64,000 nucleotides of DNA. It comes from Salaquimonas sp041736675 (GTDB lineage: Bacteria > Pseudomonadota > Alphaproteobacteria > Rhizobiales > Rhizobiaceae). Position numbers and translations under genes: made by a program. Shown in pieces: positions 41,974-51,017 of the stretch (within the stretch, counting starts at the first letter, position 1; every line of letters begins with the position of its first letter). The stretch is taken from contig JBGSTD010000047.1 of NCBI GenBank assembly GCA_041736675.1, positions 175,475 to 239,474 on the forward strand, given 5' to 3'. The notes under the pieces were generated by a model. The model was not told the DNA's origin. It made no database searches and worked only from the letters and a program-made list of their open reading frames with translations.

Positions 41974-42618
41974 ATGCTTGAGCAGATGATGGGATTTGGC
42001 CAGATTATCATAGCCGACCTGATCCTTTCAGGCGACAACGCGCTGATCATCGGAATGGTCGCGGCTGGGCTTGCACCTGAACTGCGCAAGAACGCCATCC
42101 TGTTCGGGATGATTATCGCGGCCTTGCTTCGCATCGTTTTTGCTGTAGTGGCAACAAAGATGCTAGGTCTGCCTGGGCTTCTATTCGTAGGTTCACTTTT
42201 GCTCTTCTGGGTTTGCTGGCGGCTGTATACTGAAATACGCGAAAATGTGGATGAACAGGCCGAACATGCGCTGGAAATGGCCGAGGATCCGCATCAGGGA
42301 TATACCGGACCACCACGGCGGACCCTTTTTTCTGCGCTTGTTTCAATTACGATTGCAGATGTTTCCATGTCGCTCGATAATGTGCTGGCGGTGGCGGCGA
42401 TTGCCAAGGGCGATGCTGAAATGCTGATATTCGGCCTCGGGCTTGCCATCCTTTTGATGGCATTTGCAGCCACGCTGATCATGAAATTGCTGACCCGCTA
42501 TCCCTGGATTTCGTGGTTGGGACTTGCAGTTCTTTTGTATGTGGCCGGTGAGATGCTCTATCGGGGTATTACTGATCCGGTAACTGGAATTCTGGCTTTC
42601 ATGGCGGGTACATCATGA
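41974..42618 (+). CDS. TerC/YjbE-family integral membrane protein
   Basis: 214 residues with about seven hydrophobic segments. The conserved acidic intramembrane motifs of TerC proteins are visible: ADLILSGDNALIIGM (about 14-28) and IADVSMSLDNVLAVAAIA (about 127-144). The cytoplasmic loop is acidic (IRENVDEQAEHALEMAEDPH). Members are metal (manganese/calcium) exporters or help load metals on exported proteins. Why it lies inside a catabolic operon is not obvious. GGAG sits in front of ATG, and its TGA overlaps the ATG of the 56-codon ORF (ATGA). Confidence 0.88.
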   Translation: MLEQMMGFGQIIIADLILSGDNALIIGMVAAGLAPELRKNAILFGMIIAALLRIVFAVVATKMLGLPGLLFVGSLLLFWVCWRLYTEIRENVDEQAEHALEMAEDPHQGYTGPPRRTLFSALVSITIADVSMSLDNVLAVAAIAKGDAEMLIFGLGLAILLMAFAATLIMKLLTRYPWISWLGLAVLLYVAGEMLYRGITDPVTGILAFMAGTS

Positions 42619-42785
42619 GAGATTTTGACAACGTACCCAACAATCCGGTGATCAAGGCCAATGAGGAATTTTGGTCAACTTCGCCGAACCCTGTTTCCTT
42701 TTCAATTGTCCGGCCTGGTGCCTTCAAAACCGGATATTGGAAGCAGTCAATAGAAGGCATTCAACCGGGAAAGGGAGGAAAATAA
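42615..42785 (+). CDS. Short 56-codon ORF coupling the terC-like gene to the TRAP transporter
   Basis: ATG 42615 overlaps the terC-like stop (ATGA) and its own TAA at 42783-42785 overlaps the TRAP binding-protein ATG (TAATG). The peptide starts MRDFDNVPNNPVIKANEEFW and ends IEGIQPGKGGK. It has no signal peptide or known motif. Exact junctions on both sides support translation, but the protein may be only a coupling leader; the codon content is ordinary. Not recognised as any family. Confidence 0.4.
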   Translation: MRDFDNVPNNPVIKANEEFWSTSPNPVSFSIVRPGAFKTGYWKQSIEGIQPGKGGK

Positions 42786-43909
42786 TGTCCATTCTCAAAA
42801 AACTTACGATGGGGGCGGCGGCTGTTGCTCTTGGTGTGGCGACTTTCGTTGCGCCGGATATGGCGTCAGCTGCCACAAAAATCCGAGTTCAATCGGTAAT
42901 TCCAAACGGATCAGACGAAGTGATCATGCTGCAAAACTTTGCAGATGATGTTGCTGTTCTGACAAACAATGAGGTCACATTCGAAATTCTGCCTGCCGGC
43001 GCAGTTGTTGGCGTTCAGGAAGTTCTCGACGCGGTTGACAGTGGTCTGGTCGAGGGTGGTTTTGCCTGGACCCACTACTGGTCCGGCAAACATCCTGCAG
43101 CAATGCTGTTTGGTTCGCCTGTTGCAGGTGCCGGTGTTGGCATCGACAATTTTGCATTCATGTCCTGGTATCTCAATGCCGGCGGCAAGGAGCTTTACGA
43201 CCAGCTCTGGACCGAAATGGGCGTGAACGTAAAAGGCTTTATGTTGCAGCCTGCTGGCCCAGAAGCTTTGGGCTGGTTCAAGGAACCGATCAATTCGATG
43301 GCAGATTTCCGCAAGTATCGCTTCCGGACACCTCCGGGTATTCCAGGTCAGACCTACAAGGATATCGGAATTGCCTCAGTTGCGATGGGTGGCGGTGACA
43401 TTTTGCCAGCCCTTGAAAAGGGAACAATTGATGCTGCCGAATGGTGCTGCCCGAAACCGGACTCAGTGTTCGGTTTTCAGAAGGTTCTCAAGCACTATTA
43501 CCTTCAGGGTTTGCATCAGGTGGTTGTGAATGCTGATATCTATATCAGCGGTGATGTTTATAAATCACTGACACCGTTCCAGCAAAAAGCAATCGAAGTT
43601 GCTGCCAATGCATCCTTGATGAAAACAGTTGCATACCGGATTCATGAAAACGGCCTTGCACTCGACAAACTCATCAACGAGGACGGCGTCATTCTGCATG
43701 ATACCCCTGTGGACTATTTCCCAGAGTACATGGCAGCTGCCGGTGCCGCACTGGAGAAGGCATCATCTGAAAACGCGTTCTTCAAAACCGTTTGGGACAG
43801 CCAGAAGGAATTTGCCAGGACTGCAATTCCGTTCTGGGCCGGAGCGCAGACTTCGAACGCAAATCTTGGCCGCGCTTACGCCGAAACGCTTGCAAAAATG
43901 AAGAAGTAG
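42785..43909 (+). CDS. TRAP transporter substrate-binding protein, TakP-like
   Basis: 374 residues from ATG 42785; GGAGG seven bases upstream decides the start over an earlier frame from 42671. A signal peptide (LTMGAAAVALGVATFVAPDMASA) directs it to the periplasm. The mature part (TKIRVQSVIPNGSDEVIMLQ) fits the DctP family, and the ligand segment TIDAAEWCCPKPD is similar to TakP-type proteins that bind alpha-keto acids as their sodium or calcium salts. Exact substrate is unknown. A hairpin attenuator after the gene probably makes it more abundant than the membrane subunits. Confidence 0.9.
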   Translation: MSILKKLTMGAAAVALGVATFVAPDMASAATKIRVQSVIPNGSDEVIMLQNFADDVAVLTNNEVTFEILPAGAVVGVQEVLDAVDSGLVEGGFAWTHYWSGKHPAAMLFGSPVAGAGVGIDNFAFMSWYLNAGGKELYDQLWTEMGVNVKGFMLQPAGPEALGWFKEPINSMADFRKYRFRTPPGIPGQTYKDIGIASVAMGGGDILPALEKGTIDAAEWCCPKPDSVFGFQKVLKHYYLQGLHQVVVNADIYISGDVYKSLTPFQQKAIEVAANASLMKTVAYRIHENGLALDKLINEDGVILHDTPVDYFPEYMAAAGAALEKASSENAFFKTVWDSQKEFARTAIPFWAGAQTSNANLGRAYAETLAKMKK

Positions 43910-43920
43910 CATTCTTCCAC

Positions 43921-43946
43921 CCCGCCCCAACAGTGGGGCGGGTTTT
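43921..43946 (+). terminator. Intrinsic terminator/attenuator between TRAP binding protein and membrane subunits
   Basis: CCCGCCCC (43921-43928) pairs with GGGGCGGG (43935-43942), six-base loop, followed by TTTT. It lies inside the operon, so partial termination would reduce transcription of the membrane subunits. Confidence 0.75.
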
Positions 43947-43996
43947 CCTGCTTTGAGGCGGCAGGAAACATCATTTGAAATACGGGAGGAACGACC

Positions 43997-44632
43997 GTGA
44001 GTGAAGACATCCGCAAGGAAGCTGTTGCCATTGGCGATGAATTGCTGGCTGAGCGCAGGGGTGGCCCCGACGCTGAATTGCCGGAGGACATGCATCCTCT
44101 TGCAAAAATGCTGATCAAGGCAATAGACACCTTTTCTGACTGGACAGGCAAGCTGGCGGCACTTTTGGTGATCCCGATCATATTCGCCATGTTCTACGAG
44201 CTAATCTCACGCAAGTTCTTTGTTGCACCAACATTATGGGCTTTTGACATCTCGCGCATGCTTTACGGAATGTCGTTCATGCTGGGTGCGGGATATGCGC
44301 TGATGCGCGGCCTGCACATACGCGCCGACTTCCTGTATCGCGGGATGAGTGAGCGCACGCAGGGCAAAGTTGACCTTGCGCTCTACATTGTGTTCTTCAT
44401 GCCCTCCATGTTGCTGCTACTTTATGCGAGCTATGCGTTCCTCGACAAATCAATGGGTGGTATTTTCACGGATGGAGGAACGTGGGAAACGGCAGGAGAC
44501 AGCACCTGGGCACCCTATGTATGGCCGGTAAAAGCGGCCCTGATGTTTGGGATATTGTTTCTTCTCATCCAGGGAATTTCAGAAATCTGCAAGGCATACT
44601 ACGCCGCAACCCGTGGAAAGTGGCCTGTGTGA
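43997..44632 (+). CDS. TRAP transporter small permease (DctQ-type)
   Basis: 211 residues from GTG 43997 with the strong ribosome site GGGAGGA seven bases upstream. The acidic N-terminus of about 35 residues is longer than usual; four hydrophobic segments follow (about 52-70, 88-105, 129-150, 180-200). The DctQ pattern is present in FDISRMLYGMSFMLGAGYAL and RGLHIRADFLYRGMSER. It joins the binding protein to the large permease. Its stop overlaps the large subunit start by one base (TGATG). Confidence 0.88.
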   Translation: MSEDIRKEAVAIGDELLAERRGGPDAELPEDMHPLAKMLIKAIDTFSDWTGKLAALLVIPIIFAMFYELISRKFFVAPTLWAFDISRMLYGMSFMLGAGYALMRGLHIRADFLYRGMSERTQGKVDLALYIVFFMPSMLLLLYASYAFLDKSMGGIFTDGGTWETAGDSTWAPYVWPVKAALMFGILFLLIQGISEICKAYYAATRGKWPV

Positions 44633-46230
44633 TGCTGGAAGTCCTTCAATACCTTTTTGATCTTTTGCCTGATTGGCCAGCGCAATATATCGGCATTGCC
44701 ATGATAGCCGCCATGCTGTTTGCCATCTTTATCGGCTTTCCCATTTCCTTCACTCTCATTTTCCTTGGTGTTTTTTTTGGCGCATGGGGATTTGGCCTAA
44801 AGCTGACAATCTTTCTGATGAACCTGCAGATCTATGGCTCGATGATGGAACAAACGCTAGCCGCGGTTCCGCTGTTTGTTTTCATGGGCTTCATGATGGA
44901 ACAGGCAGGACTTATGGAGCGGTTGTTCAGCGCTGTGCAGATGTTGCTGGCACGCATGAAGGGTTCGCTCTATATCGCTGTGCTTTTTGTCTCGGTAATC
45001 TTTGGCGCAGCAACAGGTATCGTTGGCGCCTCGGTGACCATTTTGGGCATCATGGCTGCAACGACAATGAACAGGTCGGGCTATGACGTTCGCCTTGCGG
45101 CCGGAACCATTACAGCCGGTGGTACGCTTGGAATTCTGATCCCGCCTTCGATCATGCTTGTGGTTATGGGGCCGGTATTGCAGGTGCCGGTGACGGATCT
45201 TTTTGCCGCAGCGATCATTCCGGGCATCATGATGGCAGTTCTTTATGCGGTTTATGCGGTGGGACGCTGCTGGATCAACCCTTCTCTGGGTGCGCCCTTG
45301 GCAGAGACTGAAATTCCCTACCCGAAAGGTGAACTGGCCCGAGAAGCACTGGTTATTATCCCCTGGTGCATTTTCATGATCCTCGCACCCATCTTTATCC
45401 TGAAAGCGCTGCCTGGTTTTTATACCATTGCGCCATTCAGTTTTCTGCAGGATCAACTTGCCTACCTGTTGGCATTCTTGTTGATTTTTGCCGGCTTACT
45501 GGCAATTTCCGCGTGGGTAAGAAGATCACTGGCTGGCGGTGTGGAAACCTATTTCAGTTTCCATGACATCTGGAAAGAACTCTTTCTTGGGATGGTCCCT
45601 CCCTCAATCCTGATTGCCTTTGCCATGGGCTCCATCCTGGCAGGATGGGCGACACCAACCGAAGGAGCAGGAATGGGTGCGTTCGGGTCAATTGTACTTT
45701 CAGCGATGTATCGAAAATTCTCGTGGAAGGGTACTTATGACGCTTTGGTGAAGACACTGGAAATATCCATGCTGATCCTGTTTCTGGTTGCCGCGTCAAA
45801 CTTCTTTGGCGCTGTCTTTTCAAGACTGGGAACGCCGCAAATGATTACAGAGCTGTTGCTCGGTCTCGACATGTCGGCAAGCTGGGTCATTATCCTTGTT
45901 CTCGCGCTGGTGTTTGTTCTCGGTTGGCCGCTGGAATGGGTGCCGATTGTCCTGATCATTCTGCCGATCATGACACCGGTGCTTGAGGCGCTCAATGTTG
46001 ACATGGTGTGGTTTGCCATTTTGGTGGCGGTCTGCCTGCAAACTGCCTGGCTAAGTCCGCCGGTAGCCCTTTCCGCCTATTTCCTCAAGGGCGTTGTGCC
46101 GGAATGGGATCTGAAGGATATTTATCTCGGTATGATGCAGTTCATGGTGATCCAGATCATCGGCCTCAGCATCGTATTTCTCGTGCCTGAAATAGCAACC
46201 TGGCTACCGAGATATCTCTATGGCAATTGA
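44632..46230 (+). CDS. TRAP transporter large permease (DctM-type)
   Basis: 532 residues from ATG 44632; 12 or more hydrophobic segments. DctM-family patterns include AMLFAIFIGFPISFTLIFLG, AAVPLFVFMGFMMEQAGLME, GGTLGILIPPSIMLVVMG and PTEGAGMGAFGSIVLSAMYR. It is the channel of the ion-driven TRAP importer. Length is larger than for the classic DctM (about 430), with extra helices in the centre (residues ~270-330), as seen in the TakP-type subgroup. It is coupled to the small permease and followed ten bases later by a zinc alcohol dehydrogenase. Confidence 0.92.
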   Translation: MLEVLQYLFDLLPDWPAQYIGIAMIAAMLFAIFIGFPISFTLIFLGVFFGAWGFGLKLTIFLMNLQIYGSMMEQTLAAVPLFVFMGFMMEQAGLMERLFSAVQMLLARMKGSLYIAVLFVSVIFGAATGIVGASVTILGIMAATTMNRSGYDVRLAAGTITAGGTLGILIPPSIMLVVMGPVLQVPVTDLFAAAIIPGIMMAVLYAVYAVGRCWINPSLGAPLAETEIPYPKGELAREALVIIPWCIFMILAPIFILKALPGFYTIAPFSFLQDQLAYLLAFLLIFAGLLAISAWVRRSLAGGVETYFSFHDIWKELFLGMVPPSILIAFAMGSILAGWATPTEGAGMGAFGSIVLSAMYRKFSWKGTYDALVKTLEISMLILFLVAASNFFGAVFSRLGTPQMITELLLGLDMSASWVIILVLALVFVLGWPLEWVPIVLIILPIMTPVLEALNVDMVWFAILVAVCLQTAWLSPPVALSAYFLKGVVPEWDLKDIYLGMMQFMVIQIIGLSIVFLVPEIATWLPRYLYGN

Positions 46231-46239
46231 CAAGGACGC

Positions 46240-47235
46240 ATGATGAAAGCGCTTTTTTATACAGGAACGCAAAAGAGCGAGTTGAGAGAGACGAGAGAGC
46301 CTGCTGCTGACGATGGTTCAGTCGTGGTTGCCGTCAGCCATTGCGGGATTTGCGGCTCAGACATGCATGCCTGGCATGGCCATGATCCGCGCCGTGTACC
46401 GCCGCTTGTTCTTGGACATGAGGCAGTCGGCATTGCCCTGTCCGGCAAATATTCCGGGAGGCGGGTCGCAATAAACCCCTTGATGGAATGCGGCAAATGC
46501 GAGGCGTGCACCAGCGGGGCTGAGCATTTGTGCCCGGAGCGCGAGTTGATCGGCATGCGAGTTCCAGGCGCTTTTGCCGAAAAGGTCGCCATTGCTGAAA
46601 AGAACCTTTACCCAATCCCGGATGATCTCTCATTCGAGGATGCTGCACTGGCCGAGCCTTTGGCCGTTTGCGTTCATGCCGCCCATATAGGGTTGGAACG
46701 TGCACGAAAAACCCCTGCCCAATCCTCTGCGCTGATCCTCGGTGGCGGTGCTATTGGTCTATTGTGCGCGCTGGTATTGAAAAACGAGGGCTATGGAAAA
46801 ATCTGGATAGCCGAAACCAATCCGGGACGCAGGTCCATGCTGGACACACTTGGAGGGCTTCATGCCTATGATCCATCAAATGTGCAGGATGGTCCCGCTG
46901 ACGCATCGACCGATCTGATCCTTGATGCGGTTGGTATCGGCCCTACCCGCAAAATGGCTTCTGCAAAGGCGAAGCCCGGAAGCACGATTGTTCATATTGG
47001 TCTGCAAGACAATAGCGAAGGATTGGATACGCGCAGGATCACCCTGCAGGAAATAGCTTTCATCGGAACCTATTGCTACACCCGCAAAGATTTTCAATGT
47101 GCCCTTGATCTTCTGGCTGCTGGAAAGATTTCCGGCAAGGGCTGGGCGCAGATCAGGCCGCTTGATCAAGGGGCCGCATCCTTCGAAGATATCCACAACG
47201 GCAAGGCTCCGCCAAAGATAATCCTTGAAATCTAG
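46240..47235 (+). CDS. Zinc-dependent alcohol dehydrogenase (threonine/sorbitol dehydrogenase-like)
   Basis: 331 residues of the medium-chain dehydrogenase family; ATG 46240 or 46243. The catalytic zinc ligands are in HCGICGSDMHAW (Cys) and LVLGHEAVG (His-Glu), and the structural zinc is held by four cysteines in CGKCEACTSGAEHLC. The NAD motif is ALILGGGAIGLLCALV (about 167). It oxidises a secondary alcohol or polyol. Last gene of the GMC-TerC-TRAP operon, thus likely to act on the compound taken up or on the GMC product. Substrate not readable. Confidence 0.88.
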   Translation: MMKALFYTGTQKSELRETREPAADDGSVVVAVSHCGICGSDMHAWHGHDPRRVPPLVLGHEAVGIALSGKYSGRRVAINPLMECGKCEACTSGAEHLCPERELIGMRVPGAFAEKVAIAEKNLYPIPDDLSFEDAALAEPLAVCVHAAHIGLERARKTPAQSSALILGGGAIGLLCALVLKNEGYGKIWIAETNPGRRSMLDTLGGLHAYDPSNVQDGPADASTDLILDAVGIGPTRKMASAKAKPGSTIVHIGLQDNSEGLDTRRITLQEIAFIGTYCYTRKDFQCALDLLAAGKISGKGWAQIRPLDQGAASFEDIHNGKAPPKIILEI

Positions 47236-47238
47236 GAG

Positions 47239-47787
47239 TTAAAGCGGCTTTTGCGCCAGAGCCCATGCGGAAACGGGGATGTTCTCTTCGTTTTCGAGGC
47301 TGTGAACCCCTTCCTCGAAACGAACCCACTTGTCGAGATTGGCGATCATTGCATCGCGGTTTCCCCACTGCCCGGTCTTTATTGCTGACGGATCAAATCC
47401 ACAATCCTCGAGAAAATAACGAAGCCCGGTTGCGGTCCATCGGCTGCAATCCAATGGATGAGGGTGATAACGGATCAGCACAGGCACCGTTACGAGAAAA
47501 TATCCACCCGGGCGAAGCGCCGAAAGCACATTTTTCGATGCACGGTAAGGGTATTTCAGATGCTCCCAAACCTGTTCGGCAAAAATGATATCATAGGTCT
47601 CTGTCGGTGCCGCCTCACAAATATCCAGTTCGGGGAAACTGGAATTGGCATAACTCCTGAAGGGAAAACGTTGCCATTTATGACCTGAGATTTCAAAGGC
47701 ATCGAGCTTTTCCGGTTCCAAATCTCGGACCCATTGTTCGGTCTCGTGGTGCATGACAATGCGCACCCAGTCTGCCGGTTTTCCCAT
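47239..47787 (-). CDS. Class I SAM-dependent methyltransferase
   Basis: 182 residues from ATG 47787; a longer frame to 47883 exists but lacks a ribosome site I trust. The Methyltransf_11-like pattern is present though the first glycine motif is short (LDAFEISGHKW). It has an acidic loop at DICEAAP, the motif-II region YDIIFAEQVWEHL, and the post-motif ALRPGGYFLVTVPVLIRYHP. It lacks an obvious N-terminal cap. It is convergent with the dehydrogenase (3 bases apart) and divergent from the glycosyltransferase genes, which makes glycan methylation a possible role; unproven. Confidence 0.7.
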   Translation of the reverse strand: MGKPADWVRIVMHHETEQWVRDLEPEKLDAFEISGHKWQRFPFRSYANSSFPELDICEAAPTETYDIIFAEQVWEHLKYPYRASKNVLSALRPGGYFLVTVPVLIRYHPHPLDCSRWTATGLRYFLEDCGFDPSAIKTGQWGNRDAMIANLDKWVRFEEGVHSLENEENIPVSAWALAQKPL

Positions 47788-47970
47788 TTCAATTTTCCAC
47801 CACAAATATTGAACACACCTGTTGGTGCTGGGATAGGAAATTATTGGCTGGTAGGCAACCGGAATCACAAGAGTCAAATTCACAACAACATGTTCAGCAG
47901 AATTTGCGGTTTTATTTCAACTCTCATAAATGATAACAATACCTAACCAGGAAGAGATATAACGGAAGAC

Positions 47971-49137
47971 ATGAGCAAGATATTTTACTACATGCAGCAT
48001 CTCATGGGTGTTGGCCATGTCTTCCGTTCGATGCGAATAGCAAGAGCACTCGTTCGGCAGGGACATGAGCTGGATTTCGTCTATGGCGGCGAACCGATCC
48101 CGAACTTCAGCCTCGAAGGCGGACAGGTGCATTATCTGCCGCCCCTGCGCGGCGGAACGCTCGTCTTCAAGGACATGGAAATGCCGGACGGCCGCGTCGC
48201 AGATGATGCCTACCTCGCCATGCGAACGGCGATGATCCTCGAGATTTATGCAACCTCAAAACCCGACCTTGTCCTGACCGAAACATTTCCGCTTGGTCGC
48301 CGGCAAATGCGTTTTGAACTGATGCCCCTGCTTGAAGCCATAAAAGCAGAAACCCGACCGATCAAGGTTTTGTCATCGATCAGGGATATACTTCAGGAAA
48401 ACTGGAAACCGAGCCGCTATGATGAGGCATGCGATATTATCAACGAATTTTACGATGGCATACTTGTGCATGGCGACCGGAGTTTCATCGGCCTTGAAGC
48501 CTCATTTCCTCCTTATGAAAGAATAAAGTCCAAACTTGCCTATACCGGAATCGTCGCGCCTGGAGACGACGATGGTGAAGTGGAGAACCCATGCGATGTG
48601 GTTGTTTCCGTTGGCGGGGGTGTCATGGGCAAAGACCTACTTCTAGCCGCGGTCGAGGCAAAAACCTTGAGTTGTCTTAGAGATGCAAATTGGCTGGTTT
48701 CCCATGGTGTCAACATGGACAAGGCGACGATTGATCATCTCAGCGCGAGTATTGATGAAAGAACGCAGCTTGTTCCCTTTGTCAAAAATCTGCGCGGTGT
48801 CATGGCACAGGCCAAACTGTCAATTTCCAGAGGTGGCTATAATACAGTGGCCGATATATTCCGTTCCGGTTCGAGGGCCATAGTTGTGCCGCTGTCAGAT
48901 GGAACAGAGACGGAGCAATTGCGGCGGGGAGATGTCTTGAAAGCCAAAGGATTGACCGGAGCGGTTCACCCAGATGTCCTGACCCCGCAAAATCTTGCCA
49001 ATGAAATTGACCGCGTGATGGCGCTGCCTATACCTCGGCGCGACAGTTTCGATCTTGATGGTGCAGAAAATTCAGCGCGCATTGTTGGCCTGTTTGCAAA
49101 CGGAAGCAAACTGCCGGACGAGGTGCGCGCGCCATGA
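47971..49137 (+). CDS. MurG/GT28-like glycosyltransferase
   Basis: 388 residues of GT-B fold. The N-terminal loop MGVGHVFRSMRIARALVRQG carries the GxGH pattern of GT28-like enzymes, with FVYGGEPIP following. The C-terminal donor site has VVSVGGGVMGKDLLLA (about 210), VPFVKNLRGVMAQAKLSIS and RGGYNTVADIFRSG (about 290), where the conserved glycine-rich stretch binds the nucleotide sugar. A homologous gene lies at 61113-62306 on the other side of the ABC transporter. It is coupled by ATGA to the next glycosyltransferase. Cytoplasmic; donor and acceptor unknown. Confidence 0.82.
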   Translation: MSKIFYYMQHLMGVGHVFRSMRIARALVRQGHELDFVYGGEPIPNFSLEGGQVHYLPPLRGGTLVFKDMEMPDGRVADDAYLAMRTAMILEIYATSKPDLVLTETFPLGRRQMRFELMPLLEAIKAETRPIKVLSSIRDILQENWKPSRYDEACDIINEFYDGILVHGDRSFIGLEASFPPYERIKSKLAYTGIVAPGDDDGEVENPCDVVVSVGGGVMGKDLLLAAVEAKTLSCLRDANWLVSHGVNMDKATIDHLSASIDERTQLVPFVKNLRGVMAQAKLSISRGGYNTVADIFRSGSRAIVVPLSDGTETEQLRRGDVLKAKGLTGAVHPDVLTPQNLANEIDRVMALPIPRRDSFDLDGAENSARIVGLFANGSKLPDEVRAP

Positions 49138-50249
49138 CGAGGATCGCCTTTTATGCTCCGGTAAAGCCTCCCGATCATCCTATACCTTCTGGAGACAGGG
49201 AAATTTCCAAGTTGCTGATGAAAGCAATGGAACATGCCGGACATGAAGTTGAACTGGCCTCGCGTTATATTGCCTATCAGAAGCGGCCGGGCGATGAACT
49301 GTTTGCAACCCGCAAGGCTGGCGGGCAAGCGGAGGCAGAAAAACTGCTTGAACGTTATCGTTCCATGTCCCCTGATGAACGTCCGCAAGTCTGGTTCACC
49401 TATCACACTTATTGCAAGGCACCCGATCACCTTGGTCCCGCAATCAGCGAGGAACTCGGTATTCCTTATGTCACAGCCGAGGCATGTCGTACCCGCCAGA
49501 ACAGTGATGCGGATTGGCAAAAAGGCCGGGACATTGTTCAAGATGCAATAAGACATGCCAGGTTGAACTTTTGCCTGAAGCCGTCTGACAAGGACTATTT
49601 GTCGAGTCTTCTCAGTACTTTGGAGACGATTGTTGATCTGCCGCCCTTTGTTGATGAGAGTCTCATCCTTTCAGGCAACAGGAGCCCGGGAGCCAGTTTT
49701 TTTGCCAATGATGACCCGGTGATCATCACTGTGGGTATGATGCGCGAAGGCAAGAAATTCGAATGTTACGAAATCCTGTCAAATGCACTTCGAGGTCTTG
49801 GGCATTTCAACTGGAATTTGACAGTGGTTGGAGAAGGGCCTGAACGGGCTGCTGTCGAGAGGCTGTTCTCGTTTGTTCCCAGCGGACATATCCACTGGGC
49901 AGGACTGGTAGACCCGCAAGAAGTTCATCGCCTTATGGCTGGTTCCGACATTTTCGCCTGGCCGGGGTACAGGGAACCTATCGGCATGGTATATCTTGAA
50001 GCGCAGACAGTCGGCCTGCCGGTCGCGGCAATGGCAAGTCTGGGAGTGCCGACAGTCGTTAAGGACCGTCTGACAGGATTGCTCTCGGAGGAATTGGATA
50101 TTAACGCCTATGGCAGGAATATCGAACGGCTGCTAAATGATGCAGATCTGCGCTCAAGGTTGGGAAAGGCCGGGAAAGAACATGTCCAACAGCATCATGG
50201 TATTGATGCAGCGGCCCGGCTGATAAGCACAAGTTTAAGCCAACTATGA
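49134..50249 (+). CDS. GT4-family glycosyltransferase
   Basis: 371 residues of GT-B fold. N-terminal RIAFYAPVKPPDHPIPSGDR is the acceptor-side loop. The C-terminal Glycos_transf_1 domain (about 200-350) contains TVGMMREGKKFECYEILSNA, VVGEGPERAAVERLF and the donor-binding E-x7-E region in AWPGYREPIGMVYLEAQTVG. It transfers a sugar from a nucleotide donor with retention. It overlaps the gene on each side by four bases (ATGA). It pairs with the GT28-like gene before it and the deacetylase after it as a three-gene unit. Confidence 0.88.
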   Translation: MTRIAFYAPVKPPDHPIPSGDREISKLLMKAMEHAGHEVELASRYIAYQKRPGDELFATRKAGGQAEAEKLLERYRSMSPDERPQVWFTYHTYCKAPDHLGPAISEELGIPYVTAEACRTRQNSDADWQKGRDIVQDAIRHARLNFCLKPSDKDYLSSLLSTLETIVDLPPFVDESLILSGNRSPGASFFANDDPVIITVGMMREGKKFECYEILSNALRGLGHFNWNLTVVGEGPERAAVERLFSFVPSGHIHWAGLVDPQEVHRLMAGSDIFAWPGYREPIGMVYLEAQTVGLPVAAMASLGVPTVVKDRLTGLLSEELDINAYGRNIERLLNDADLRSRLGKAGKEHVQQHHGIDAAARLISTSLSQL

Positions 50250-51004
50250 GCAGGGAAGCGGTCGATAAACTGGCACGGGAACTGGAGCTCTGGCAGGCTC
50301 AGGAACAACGCCCACAGATTTGGTGGCGCGATGACGATGCGGTAAAAGCCGGAGCAGAACTTGCCCGTCTCGAGAAACTTGCCGGTCAATATTCATTTCC
50401 CGTGACGCTGGCGGTCATCCCACAATTTGCAGATCAAAATCTCTCAGATTTTGTGAGGCAAAGCAGTTTCCTGAATGTTGCCACCCATGGTTACGGGCAT
50501 CACAATCACGCTGCCGCAATGCAGAAAAAAACCGAACTCACTGAAAACTTGCCCCATAGGGATGTAAGCCATGTCTGGCAGGAGCTGATACAGGCAAGGA
50601 ACATTATAAGAAATCTGTTTGATGAAGATGCTGGCGCAATCCTCGTTCCACCGTGGAACAGGATTTCGTTACCTGTGCTTGGCGGATTGGATCAATGCGG
50701 CTTCAAGCTGCTTTCAACATTTGGCGAAAGAAAACTGCCGAGCAGCATGCCGCAGATCAACTGCCATGTTGACCTGATGGACTGGAAACCTCTCCGCCGC
50801 GGCAAGCCGGTCGAGTATGTGCTTGCAGAGCTGGTCGACGCTCTTGAAAAGGCCCGCTTCGGTGATTTTTGGCCTGTCGGCATTTTGAGCCATCATCTTG
50901 TCCATGATGACACTGCGTGGATGAGCGCTGAGTTTTTGATGAAAACGATATCGAGCTTCACACAGTTTGAAATTGTTTCGCTTCGCAAATTCCTCGAAAA
51001 CTGA
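50246..51004 (+). CDS. Polysaccharide deacetylase-like protein
   Basis: 252 residues, no signal peptide. The metal-binding features of the carbohydrate esterase 4-like fold are visible: WWRDDDA (residues 26-32, Asp pair), THGYGHHNH (80-88, His81/His85), VPPWNRISLPVL and the C-terminal LSHHLVHDD. The family removes acetyl groups from N-acetylated sugars; the lack of a signal peptide suggests action in the cytoplasm on an intermediate. It is the third gene of the ATGA-coupled GT28-GT4-deacetylase unit. It could deacetylate the product of one of these transferases. Convergent with the MscS gene. Confidence 0.8.
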   Translation: MSREAVDKLARELELWQAQEQRPQIWWRDDDAVKAGAELARLEKLAGQYSFPVTLAVIPQFADQNLSDFVRQSSFLNVATHGYGHHNHAAAMQKKTELTENLPHRDVSHVWQELIQARNIIRNLFDEDAGAILVPPWNRISLPVLGGLDQCGFKLLSTFGERKLPSSMPQINCHVDLMDWKPLRRGKPVEYVLAELVDALEKARFGDFWPVGILSHHLVHDDTAWMSAEFLMKTISSFTQFEIVSLRKFLEN

Positions 51005-51017
51005 TCTCCAATGACTG

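Noticed and set aside
44857..45456. 199-codon minus-strand ORF inside the TRAP large permease
   Set aside because: His/Asn-rich shadow of a membrane-protein gene; no supporting signal.
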